A DNA stretch of 64,000 bases from a bacterium (GTDB taxonomy: Bacteria; UBP6; UBA1177; JAKLFG01). Under the pieces are notes generated by a model. It did no database searches and was not told the origin of the DNA. It worked only from the letters and a program-made list of their open reading frames with translations. The stretch covers positions 166,293 to 230,292 of the forward strand of contig JAKLIW010000003.1 in NCBI GenBank assembly GCA_022709425.1, given 5' to 3'. Of this stretch, positions 1 through 7,479 are shown piece by piece. Made by a program: the position numbers and the translations under genes. Positions within the stretch are counted from its first letter, which is position 1; each line of letters starts with the position of its first letter.

Positions 1-571
1 CGCGGCGGGCGAGCAGTTCCTCGCTTTCGCGGCGATGTTCCTGCAGGATGGAAGAGCGGGTGTCGTTCTCGATGATCTCGCCGATGCGCCGCGCGTAGCC
101 GATGAGCAGTTCACGCTGCTGCGGGCTGAACGGCTGGGCGCTCGCCTTCTCGAAGATGATGACGCCGTAGAGATTGACCGGCGCGACGACCGGCACCACG
201 ATAAAGCGGTGACGGCCGATGAGGGCGTCTATCCCTTTCAGTATGATGGTGGGGAAGGCGCCGCTCGCGAGTTCCACCAGACTGCCCGCCTCTATCGCGC
301 GCCGCTCTTTCCACGCCTTGTAGATGATAGTGTCGTAGGCCTGCGCGAAGGTGAATTCGTGCTCGGCCAGCGACACGCCGAACAGTTTCTCGACCCCGCG
401 CAGTTCGGTCTCCTTGCCCAGTACGATGCCGACCTGTGCCTTGATGCGCTGGCGCGGCGTGTTGAAGATGAGGAGATTTGCCGAGTTGCAGCCGAGTATC
501 TTGGCGGCGCCGCGCAGGATGGAGGTCAATATCTCATCGACCGGCATCCGGCCGCCGGGTGTTATGTTCAT
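1..571 (-). CDS. GAF-domain protein (3' part lost at window edge)
   Basis: Reading leftward from the ATG at 571 the frame stays open to base 1, giving at least 190 residues. Residues about 10-160 look like a single GAF-type sensor fold: an N-terminal helix followed by a Cys/Asn/hydrophobic strand (GCNSANLLIF) and a later strand series (VPVVAPVNLYGVIIFE). After about residue 165 it becomes helical and charged, as in linkers to a GGDEF, kinase or helix-turn-helix output domain, which lies outside the window. An in-frame ATG at 589 is possible, but GAGGAAG lies nine bases before the ATG at 571, and 589 would be at the very start of the transcript from the promoter at 599-626. It lies downstream of hpnE on the same strand but has its own promoter. 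The output function is unknown. Confidence 0.7.
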   Translation of the reverse strand, partial: MNITPGGRMPVDEILTSILRGAAKILGCNSANLLIFNTPRQRIKAQVGIVLGKETELRGVEKLFGVSLAEHEFTFAQAYDTIIYKAWKERRAIEAGSLVELASGAFPTIILKGIDALIGRHRFIVVPVVAPVNLYGVIIFEKASAQPFSPQQRELLIGYARRIGEIIENDTRSSILQEHRRESEELLARR

Positions 572-598
572 ATCGGTGGTCTTCCTCATGGCGGGGGC

Positions 599-626
599 AT
601 TATATGTGGCCCCGCGCCCTTGTCAA
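599..626 (-). promoter_or_regulatory. Sigma-70-type promoter of the GAF-domain gene
   Basis: On the minus strand TTGACA (621-626) and TATAAT (599-604) are both perfect consensus hexamers with a 16-base spacer. The predicted start near 592 leaves about 20 bases of leader containing GAGGAAG. The -35 begins 16 bases past the hpnE stop. Confidence 0.8.
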
Positions 627-641
627 TTAACTGCGGTGTCC

Positions 642-1982
642 CTAGTCATGTGCGGTATCGTCAAGCGCCGCCCGGGCCGCCGCTTCGCCCGAGAGGACCG
701 CCCCTTCGATGGTGGCGGGAAGTCCCGTCGCGCACCAGTCGCCCGCTAGATAGAGCCGCGGCAGGGCGGTCGCCGGTCCGGGCCGATGCGTTTCGAGTCC
801 CGGCCGCGAGCGGTAGGTGGCGCGCGGTTCACGGATAACGAAATGTTTCAGCACCGTGGCGTCGCGTGCCGCCGGGAATCGATCGCGCAGTTCGGACTCG
901 GCGAGCGTCGCTATGGCGGCGGGATCCCGGGTGACCAGTTCGTCGGCCGCCGACAGGACCAGCGACAGTCGCTGTCCGTACCCGTCCGGTTCGTGCGGGT
1001 GGGAGAATATCCAGTGGAAGGCGCCGTCGATGAGGGTGGCCGCCGGATGGGCGAACCATGGCCGGTCGTACCACAGATCGACCGATACGATGGGCGAGGG
1101 AACGAATTGCTTCGATACGGCGCGCAACCGCTCAAGGTGTGGAACGTCGGCGACAAACGGTCCGATATCCCACGGCGCCAGCGTGAGAATGCAGCGGTCG
1201 GCGATATGCCGCGCGCCGGTATCGTCGATGACGCCGGTACAACGACCCTCCGCGACCGTCAGCCGGACGATGCGCCGCCCGGTCACCACCGTGCCGCCCA
1301 GATCGGTGATGCGCCGTACCGTCGGGGCGATGAGGCTCTCATCGAAGGTGGTGCGCGGCAGGATATTGAGCGCGTCGCGCCGTTTGCCGAATAGACCGCG
1401 CGCCAGTACCGTCGCCAGCGGCAGGGCTGACGCTTCGTGCGACGGGGTGTTGAGGGTTGAAACGACGACCGCTTCCCAGAAACCGTTGAGCGCCCGCTCT
1501 CCCTGACCGCTCTGCGAAAGCCATTTCCGCGCCGTAAGGGTGTCAAGCGTCGCCCGGTCGAATCGGTGGGCGAAGAGCGCCTTAGCGACCGCGCGGCCGA
1601 GCCCGAGCCGCGTGGAGAGCGGCAGATGGCCGAGCGACAGGATGCCGGGAAGGGAATGGAGCGGCGCCGGGAGCGGTGCGATACGGTAAGGATAGTGCGT
1701 GCCGTCGCGTTCGACGAAGGGTGTGGCGCCGGTCGCGGTCATGAGTGTCGCGCGCGACCCGATATCGTCCGCCAGTTTCAGCGTAGCGTGGTACGCTCCG
1801 ATCATGAGGTGCTGTCCCCAATCGACCGGCGGCAGGTCGGCGGCGGGGCGCACCGTGCGGATGCGGCCGCCGGGAACGGCGTCTCGTTCGAAGATCGTTA
1901 CCGCGATCCCCCGTTCGGCGAGTCGCAGGGCGGCCGTCAGCCCCGCGATGCCTCCCCCCACGATGATGACGCGTCGCTTCAT
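642..1982 (-). CDS. hpnE: HpnE, squalene-associated FAD-dependent hydroxysqualene dehydroxylase
   Basis: 446 residues of the amine-oxidase/phytoene-desaturase flavoprotein family. The N terminus carries the dinucleotide-binding motif VVGGGIAGL (about residues 7-15), then ERDAVPGGR. The C terminus has the second FAD motif LYLAGDW followed by the PATIEGAVLSGEAAA helix. HpnE reductively converts hydroxysqualene to squalene and acts after HpnC and HpnD. The gene starts 7 bases after the hpnD stop, so the three genes form one leftward operon in the order C-D-E. No O2 is required for this reaction. I favour HpnE over a carotenoid desaturase because of the adjacent hpnC and hpnD and the lack of carotenoid genes. 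The length is normal for HpnE. Confidence 0.88.
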   Translation of the reverse strand: MKRRVIIVGGGIAGLTAALRLAERGIAVTIFERDAVPGGRIRTVRPAADLPPVDWGQHLMIGAYHATLKLADDIGSRATLMTATGATPFVERDGTHYPYRIAPLPAPLHSLPGILSLGHLPLSTRLGLGRAVAKALFAHRFDRATLDTLTARKWLSQSGQGERALNGFWEAVVVSTLNTPSHEASALPLATVLARGLFGKRRDALNILPRTTFDESLIAPTVRRITDLGGTVVTGRRIVRLTVAEGRCTGVIDDTGARHIADRCILTLAPWDIGPFVADVPHLERLRAVSKQFVPSPIVSVDLWYDRPWFAHPAATLIDGAFHWIFSHPHEPDGYGQRLSLVLSAADELVTRDPAAIATLAESELRDRFPAARDATVLKHFVIREPRATYRSRPGLETHRPGPATALPRLYLAGDWCATGLPATIEGAVLSGEAAARAALDDTAHD

Positions 1983-1989
1983 CGGGTTT

Positions 1990-2853
1990 TTATCCGATGG
2001 CGGAAAAGGCGAGATGCTTGGCGGCGATGGCCACCTTGCGCGCTTTGGAGAGTTTGACTTTCCGTTCGAGCACCGGATAGCGGGCGCGGTCGAGTTCGTT
2101 CTGGAGCGTCAGGTAGGTCTCGCGCACCGTCTCGGCGAAGGGGAGCCGTCCCCGCAGGTCGCGCGGCAACGCCGCCTCGGCGATACGGTAGAACTCGCGC
2201 GTCCGGGCCGCCTCGAATTCGACCAGCCGCCGGAAATTCTCCGAATCGCGCCTCGCGAGGATATCGGCCTCGGCCACCCCGAAAGCGCGTAGATCCTCGA
2301 CCGGCAGGTAGATGCGGCCGTTCCGGCCGTCCTCGCCGATGTCGCGGATGATGTTGGTGAGTTGCACCGCGATGCCGGTGAATTCCGCGTAGTTTTCCAG
2401 ATCGGTGCGCCCGCGGCCGGTCAGCGCGACGACCACCAGTCCCACCGCCGAGGCGACGCGGTAACAGTATTCGTAGAGATCGGCGAAGGTGGCGTAGCGT
2501 GTCAGTTCCAGATCGTAGGAACACCCTTCGACGATGAGATCGAGCTGTTCGCGCCGGATGCCGAAGTGTTCATGCGCGCGGAACAGTTCGATGCCGATGG
2601 GGTCGGTCGGCGCTCCCGCGAAGGCCTGTTCGACGCGCCGGTGCCACCGGGCGAGTTCGCGTCGCGCGGTCTCACGGTCGGGGGCGTCGTCCACCGCGTC
2701 GTCCACCGCGCGGCAGAAGGCGTAGAAGGCGGTCATCGCGCGGCGCTGGGCGGCCGGAAGGAATTTGATGGCGGTATGGAACGACGAGCCGGAACGCTCG
2801 AGAACTGCGCGGCAATAGGCGAATGGGTCGTTTCCGACGGCGAGGGAGTTCAT
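1990..2853 (-). CDS. hpnD: HpnD, presqualene diphosphate synthase
   Basis: 287 residues of the trans-isoprenyl diphosphate synthase (squalene/phytoene synthase) family. It joins two farnesyl diphosphates into presqualene diphosphate. The first Asp-rich Mg-diphosphate motif is in FCRAVDDAVDD (about residues 46-56) and the second in QLTNIIRDIGED (about 162-173). YLPVEDL, conserved in the family, follows. The start overlaps the hpnC stop as ATGA (4 bases), implying translational coupling. The C terminus ends in a basic KVKLSKARKVAIAAKH stretch. Assignment to HpnD rather than a one-step squalene synthase rests on the neighbouring hpnC and hpnE. Confidence 0.88.
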   Translation of the reverse strand: MNSLAVGNDPFAYCRAVLERSGSSFHTAIKFLPAAQRRAMTAFYAFCRAVDDAVDDAPDRETARRELARWHRRVEQAFAGAPTDPIGIELFRAHEHFGIRREQLDLIVEGCSYDLELTRYATFADLYEYCYRVASAVGLVVVALTGRGRTDLENYAEFTGIAVQLTNIIRDIGEDGRNGRIYLPVEDLRAFGVAEADILARRDSENFRRLVEFEAARTREFYRIAEAALPRDLRGRLPFAETVRETYLTLQNELDRARYPVLERKVKLSKARKVAIAAKHLAFSAIG

Positions 2854-3776
2854 GCGGGCCTCCGTGAGCGTTTCCAGAATGATGCGAGATAGGGGACCAC
2901 GCCGAGCCGCGGCCGTTCGGTGAGAAGCATGGGGCCGTAGCGGCGCGCCATACCGAGTATCGTCGTGCCGCCGAAACGCACCAGCGCGATATAGGCCTTG
3001 CCCGGCATCGGCAAGGCGGCGGAGAGCGGCGCTCCTTTGCGGAACAGTCCGTCGGTGTAGTCGCAGACCTCTTCGATGAGCGGGGCGACGCCGGGGACGA
3101 TGCGGCCCGCAAGGAGATCCTCTTCGGTCACGGCGTGTTTCGCCATCAGCCTAGCGGGCAGATAGATGCGGCCCCGTTTCGCGTCGACCGACAGGTCCTG
3201 CCAGAAGTTGGTCAGTTGTAGCGCGGTGCAGATCGCGTCGGAATGGGCTTCATTCTCCGGTGTCGATCGTCCGAGCACCGCCAATACGATGCGTCCCACC
3301 GGCTCGGCCGACCGTGCGCAGTAGTCGTGGAGTTCGGTCCACGAGGCATACCGGCTTTTCACGCGGTCCTGCTCGAAGGCGTCGAGAAGCGCCTCGAGAT
3401 GCTCCTGTCGTATCGGGAAACGCTCCGTCGCCCAGCGCAGGGCGATAAAGATCGGATGGGCCGCCTTCCCGGCGTAGCAGTCGCGCAGTTGCGCCCGCCA
3501 CGAGACGAGCGCCGCATCGGCGAAGGCCGAGAATACCGGTTCGTCGGCCAGATCGTCGGCGGTACGGGCATAGGCATAGACCGCCGCGAGCGCCATCCGC
3601 TGTTCCCTCGAGAAGAGTCGCAGGAAGACCGGAAAGTTCTCGTAATGACCCGTCGCGATGCCGTGACAATAGCGATGCGCCTGATCGACCGTTACCTCTC
3701 CGGCGTGGAAGGGAAAGGCTTCCCAGTGCCACGGGCCGACCGATCCGGTGGTGGTGACCGGCGTCGCCTGATCCAT
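2850..3776 (-). CDS. hpnC: HpnC, hydroxysqualene synthase
   Basis: 308 residues, a second squalene/phytoene synthase-family enzyme that converts presqualene diphosphate to hydroxysqualene. Motifs are ARTADDLADE (about residue 70) and TNFWQDLSVDAKRGRIYLP (about 195-213). The second Asp motif reads WQDLSVD, the divergent form typical of HpnC, against IRDIGED in HpnD. The frame stays open for 74 codons upstream, but ATG at 3776 is preceded by GGAGG four bases away and gives the usual HpnC length and N terminus, so I start it there. It is first in the leftward hpnCDE operon. The divergent intergenic region to ispA is 265 bases. I see only a weak promoter candidate on this side. Confidence 0.87.
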   Translation of the reverse strand: MDQATPVTTTGSVGPWHWEAFPFHAGEVTVDQAHRYCHGIATGHYENFPVFLRLFSREQRMALAAVYAYARTADDLADEPVFSAFADAALVSWRAQLRDCYAGKAAHPIFIALRWATERFPIRQEHLEALLDAFEQDRVKSRYASWTELHDYCARSAEPVGRIVLAVLGRSTPENEAHSDAICTALQLTNFWQDLSVDAKRGRIYLPARLMAKHAVTEEDLLAGRIVPGVAPLIEEVCDYTDGLFRKGAPLSAALPMPGKAYIALVRFGGTTILGMARRYGPMLLTERPRLGVVPYLASFWKRSRRPA

Positions 3777-4003
3777 GATGCCTCCGTTACCGAAATAAAG
3801 CGCGCCGATAGTGCAACAAGCGTGCCGGGGAGATCGCCGTCGCCGGATGCAGTTCGTAGGCCGCGCCGGGCGCGGTCGACACTTTTTCACGCGGGTCGTT
3901 CCCGGTGCGGTTCCGCACGAAGCGTGCGGCGTTTGGCGAGAAATCGCGCCCCTCCGACGGCGTCGTTCCGTGTAATATCGGCCTGCTTCGGTTGGCACGG
4001 TCG

Positions 4004-4032
4004 TTGCTCTTAAAGGGCGCGTTTTTTATTAT
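4004..4032 (+). promoter_or_regulatory. Promoter of the ispA-aroA-U32-cyclase unit
   Basis: TTGCTC (4004-4009), a 17-base spacer and TATTAT (4027-4032) lie just upstream of the ATG at 4042. The leader would be very short. GGGGG at 4033-4037 can serve as ribosome binding site only if transcription starts within a few bases of the -10, so the exact start is uncertain. Confidence 0.55.
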
Positions 4033-4041
4033 GGGGGTCAC

Positions 4042-4923
4042 ATGCAGTATCCCGAAAGGTTGGACCGGTACCGGGGACAGGTTGAAGCGGCGCTCGAACA
4101 GTATGCCGCCGCCTTCAACGGTCCCGCCGCCCTGCGCGAGGCGATGTCCTATTCGCTCAGAGCGGGCGGCAAACGGCTGCGGCCGACGCTGCTGCTGTCG
4201 ACCTGTGATCTGTTCAACGGCGACGGACACGATCCGTGGCCGGCGGCCTGCGCCCTTGAGTTCGTCCATACCTATTCGTTGATACACGACGATCTTCCGG
4301 CGCTCGACAACGACGATCTGCGGCGCGGGATGCCCACCTGCCATAAGAGATTCGGCGAGGCGCTGGCGATACTCGCGGGTGATGCGCTCCTCACCGAGGC
4401 GTTCCACCTCATCGGCCGGAGTTACCGCCATGCCGCTCCGGCGGTCGGGATCGCGCTGACGGCCGAACTTTCAGAAGCGGCCGGCGCGGCGGGGATGGTC
4501 GGCGGACAGGTGCTCGACACGGTCAATGTCGACCCGCACGCGCCGATAATGGCGGTCGAACAGGTGCACCGGATGAAGACCGGCGCCCTCATCATCGCAT
4601 CGGTGCGGTGTGGCGCCATCGTCGGCGGCGCCGACGAAGAGTCGCTCGCGGCGCTCACCCGGTACGCTGCCCACATCGGGCTCGCCTTTCAGGTGACCGA
4701 CGACATACTCGATGTGACCAGTACCGCGCAGGAGTTGGGTAAGACCATCGGCAAGGATGCGGCGCAGCACAAGACCACCTATGTTTCGGCGTGGGGAGTG
4801 GAAAAGAGCCGCGCCTATGCGGCGGAACTGATCGATCGCGCCGTCGCGGAGTTGTCCGTATTCGGCGACCGCGCGGCGACGCTCCGCGATCTGGCACACT
4901 TTATCCGTGAGAGGAAGAACTGA
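4042..4923 (+). CDS. ispA: Farnesyl/geranylgeranyl diphosphate synthase
   Basis: 293 residues of the short-chain trans-prenyltransferase family. Visible motifs: AGGKRLRPTLLL for isopentenyl-diphosphate binding, the first Asp-rich region SLIHDDLPALDNDDLRRG (about residues 78-95), GDALLTEAF, GGQVLD, and the second Asp-rich motif FQVTDDILD (about 219-227) with KTIGKDAAQHKTTYV after it. The spacing and sequence around the first DDxxD match bacterial IspA, so FPP (C15) is the most likely product, but GGPP cannot be excluded by eye. It supplies the substrate for HpnCD, encoded divergently next door. Its stop TGA overlaps the next start by one base (TGATG), tying it to the chorismate mutase-DAHP synthase gene. 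Confidence 0.9.
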   Translation: MQYPERLDRYRGQVEAALEQYAAAFNGPAALREAMSYSLRAGGKRLRPTLLLSTCDLFNGDGHDPWPAACALEFVHTYSLIHDDLPALDNDDLRRGMPTCHKRFGEALAILAGDALLTEAFHLIGRSYRHAAPAVGIALTAELSEAAGAAGMVGGQVLDTVNVDPHAPIMAVEQVHRMKTGALIIASVRCGAIVGGADEESLAALTRYAAHIGLAFQVTDDILDVTSTAQELGKTIGKDAAQHKTTYVSAWGVEKSRAYAAELIDRAVAELSVFGDRAATLRDLAHFIRERKN

Positions 4924-6005
4924 TGAGAACGCTCGAAGAACTGCGCGGCGAAATGAATTACCTGAACCATGCCTTGCTCGCCCTGCTTTCGAAGCGGGCC
5001 CGCGTTTCGACCGAAGTGCTCGCGGTCAAACAGCGCGATAATCTGCCGCTGCACGATCCGGCGCGTGAACTGGCTATGCTCGAAGAACTCGCCGCCGCGA
5101 ACCCCGGCCCCTTCCCGGATGGGACGATAAAGCATCTCTTCAGCGAGATATTCCGCGCCTCGGTGGCGCTTATGGAACAGGGTCAGGCGAAGGGACTCAA
5201 GGTAAGTCGGACGCGGCGGGCCGAACCGGGCGTCGTCACCGTCGGCGCGGTCCGCATCGGCGCGGAACCGGTGGTGGTCGCGGGGCCGTGCGCCGTCGAA
5301 TCGCCGGAACAGATGGATATGGTCGCCCGCGATCTCAAGCGGCTCGGTGTCACGATCTTGCGCGGCGGCGCCTTCAAGCCCCGTTCAAACCCGTACGCCT
5401 TTCAGGGGCTCGGCGAAGAGGGACTGCGGATACTGCGCGACACCGGCAAAAAGTACGGCATGGTCACCGTCACCGAGGTGATGGATGTCCGCCAGATCGA
5501 GCTGGTATCGGCCTATGCCGACATCCTGCAGATCGGGGCGCGCAATATGCACAACTACGAACTGCTCCGCGAATTGGGGACGGTGAAAAAGCCGGTCATC
5601 CTCAAGCGCGGCTTCTCGGCCACCATCGAGGAACTGCTCTGGGCGGCCGAATACATCGTCGGCGGCGGCAATGAAGAGGTGATCCTCTGTGAACGAGGCA
5701 TCCGCACCTTCGAGACGCAGACCCGCAACACGCTCGACATTTCGGCCGTCCCGCTGCTGAAACAGATGTCGTGGCTGCCGGTGCTCGTAGATGTGTCGCA
5801 CGCCGCCGGGCGCACCGATATCCTCGCGCCGCTCGCCCGCGCCGCCATCGCCGCCGGCGCCGACGGCGTCATGGTCGAGGTCCATCCCTTCCCGGCGGTC
5901 GCCCGTTCCGACAGCCGACAGCAACTCGATATCGAACAGTTCGCCGCCTTCCTGCGCGAATCGGACCTGCTCACCGGGATGCGGCTTGCCGCCAATGATT
6001 CGTAG
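4923..6005 (+). CDS. aroA: Bifunctional chorismate mutase / 3-deoxy-7-phosphoheptulonate synthase
   Basis: 360 residues. Residues 1-90 are an AroQ-type chorismate mutase (LRGEMNYLNHALLALLSKRARVS, then ending FSEIFRASVALME). Residues about 105-350 are a type I-beta DAHP synthase of the AroF/KdsA group, with VAGPCAVES, RGGAFKPRSNPYAFQG, VTEVMD, QIGARNMHNYELLRELG, KRGFSATIEE, the metal-site region VDVSHAAGR and GVMVEVHPFP. It makes DAHP at shikimate entry and turns chorismate into prephenate; the same fusion is known from Bacillus. The start overlaps the ispA stop by one base, unusual company for an aromatic amino acid gene. The next gene encodes a U32 protein, and prephenate is reported to be needed by U32 hydroxylases, so local prephenate supply may matter. 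That link is inference. Confidence 0.9.
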   Translation: MRTLEELRGEMNYLNHALLALLSKRARVSTEVLAVKQRDNLPLHDPARELAMLEELAAANPGPFPDGTIKHLFSEIFRASVALMEQGQAKGLKVSRTRRAEPGVVTVGAVRIGAEPVVVAGPCAVESPEQMDMVARDLKRLGVTILRGGAFKPRSNPYAFQGLGEEGLRILRDTGKKYGMVTVTEVMDVRQIELVSAYADILQIGARNMHNYELLRELGTVKKPVILKRGFSATIEELLWAAEYIVGGGNEEVILCERGIRTFETQTRNTLDISAVPLLKQMSWLPVLVDVSHAAGRTDILAPLARAAIAAGADGVMVEVHPFPAVARSDSRQQLDIEQFAAFLRESDLLTGMRLAANDS

Positions 6006-6092
6006 GGACGAACCGATGTGTTCGCCCCGTTGAACGGGAGTTGAGCAGGAGTTGAGAAGTTGAGAAGAGAGATAACAGTCATGGAGAACACA

Positions 6093-7376
6093 ATGAAACT
6101 TTCGGTCGCTTGTAATTTCGACGACGCCCTTATCTCCGGTCTCAAAGGCTATCCGGTCTACGAGGTCTACGGCAAACTGACCAGCGATTATTTCGGCGGC
6201 GGTCGTCCGTCGTTCTATCTCCCCGAGGTGAACCGCGCGGGACTCGCCGACTATGTTAAAAAGGTCCACGCGGCGGGGATAGAGTTCAACTACCTGCTCA
6301 ACGCATCGGCGATGGGAAATAAGGAATTCACCCGTGAAGGACAGCGCAATATGGAGGAACTGCTCGACTGGGTCGATACCATCGGCGTCGATTCAGTGAC
6401 GGTCGCCAATGTCTTTTTCCTGCGTCTGGTCAAGGCGCGTCATCCACGGCTCAAGGTCCGCGTCTCCAGCCACCGCTACACCGATAACGCCCGCAAGGTC
6501 CGCTTCTGGGTCGAGAACGGCGCCGACTACATCGTCGTGTCGGAGGTCAACATCCACCGCGAATTCAAGGTGCTCGAGGCGATGAAGAAGGCGGCGGGCG
6601 GCGTGGAACTGCAACTCATCGTCAACAACTGGTGCCGTCAGGACTGCGCCATCGCCGGGAATCATGCGGTGAACCTCTCGAACGCCTCGCAGAAGGGGGT
6701 GCAGGGCTTCCCGCTCGATTACTCCTCCATCATCTGCAACAATATCCGCCTCAACGAACCGGTCAACTACCTGCGCGCCAACTGGATACGGCCCGAGGAT
6801 CTCGCCGTCTACGAATCGATGGGCTACCACAACTTCAAGATCGTCGAGCGCAACACCCCGACGCAGATACTGCTGGAACGGGTCCACGCCTACGCCAACC
6901 GTCGCTGGGACGGCAATCTGCTCGACCTCGTCCAGAATTACGCCTACCCGATAGAGAAGATGGGAGAGAAGGGGAAGGATGCCTATTCGAAGCGGCGGAT
7001 GTTCAAATATTTCGTCAAGCCGCAGGCGGTCAACCTCTTCAAGTTCAAGAAGATCATCGAGTTCGGCAAGACGGCAAGCGTCCTTTATCCGCGGATAGGG
7101 GTCAATCCGGTGCAGATAGACAATCGCAAGCTCGACGGTTTCCTCGACCGTTTCAGGAAGGTGTCGTGTCAGGATCTCGATTGCGAATCGTGCCGCTACT
7201 GCCACCAGTGGGCCGACAAGACCGTTTCCATCGATCCGGCGTGGAAGGTGAAGATGGGCGCGATATACAAAGATCTGCTCGGCGAAATAGACGGCGGTGC
7301 GTTCTTTGAGTCGCCGCTGACCACCGCGATGAACATTCTTTCAAAAAAAGATGCGCGCTCCGCTCTTGAGCGATAA
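6093..7376 (+). CDS. U32-family protein with two Cys clusters (candidate Fe-S oxygen-transfer enzyme)
   Basis: 427 residues of the 'peptidase U32' fold. Seen directly: TIM-barrel-like segments (YLLNASAMGN, DSVTVANVFFLRLVKARHP, RVSSHRYTDNARKVRFW, GADYIVVSEVNIHREF), then NNWCRQDC (C181, C185), C215 in SSIICNNI, the family block NWIRPEDLAVYESMGYHNFKI, and a C-terminal cluster C359, C364, C367, C370. U32 members UbiU/UbiV and the tRNA hydroxylase TrhP use Cys-bound Fe-S clusters for O2-independent hydroxylation, and prephenate is implicated as oxygen donor. True protease function is doubtful for this family. ATG 6093 is chosen (GGAG six bases upstream); ATG 6081 is possible. It lies between the prephenate-forming enzyme and oxidosqualene cyclase. 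I infer a redox or oxygen-transfer role in triterpenoid synthesis; the substrate is unknown. Confidence 0.72.
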   Translation: MKLSVACNFDDALISGLKGYPVYEVYGKLTSDYFGGGRPSFYLPEVNRAGLADYVKKVHAAGIEFNYLLNASAMGNKEFTREGQRNMEELLDWVDTIGVDSVTVANVFFLRLVKARHPRLKVRVSSHRYTDNARKVRFWVENGADYIVVSEVNIHREFKVLEAMKKAAGGVELQLIVNNWCRQDCAIAGNHAVNLSNASQKGVQGFPLDYSSIICNNIRLNEPVNYLRANWIRPEDLAVYESMGYHNFKIVERNTPTQILLERVHAYANRRWDGNLLDLVQNYAYPIEKMGEKGKDAYSKRRMFKYFVKPQAVNLFKFKKIIEFGKTASVLYPRIGVNPVQIDNRKLDGFLDRFRKVSCQDLDCESCRYCHQWADKTVSIDPAWKVKMGAIYKDLLGEIDGGAFFESPLTTAMNILSKKDARSALER

Positions 7377-7469
7377 CTGCGTTGCGGTGTCGCAGACTTC
7401 CTCGACATACGGAAGTATGCCTTCGTCGTCCGCTCCGTGCGCCTTGTTCTCACTTCAAGATCGGAGCGC
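7355..7469. repeat. REP/BIME-like imperfect palindromic element
   Basis: A 17-base arm at 7355-7371 recurs inverted at 7453-7469 with 14 of 17 positions matching (core GCGCTCCG / CGGAGCGC). Between them is a perfect small hairpin CATAC-GGAA-GTATG (7406-7419). The left arm overlaps the last codons of the U32 gene, and the right arm ends 10 bases before the cyclase start. I see only one copy in this window, so its repeat status is inferred from form. Confidence 0.45.
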
Positions 7470-7479
7470 TTGATCGAAT

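Noticed and set aside
3777..4041. Strong hpnC promoter in the divergent region
   Set aside because: Only partial hexamers (TTGTTG with TATTTC) could be found; not good enough to list.
6093..7376. Annotation as a collagenase-like peptidase
   Set aside because: Members of this family with clustered Cys ligands are Fe-S proteins in O2-independent hydroxylation; no protease catalytic residues are evident.
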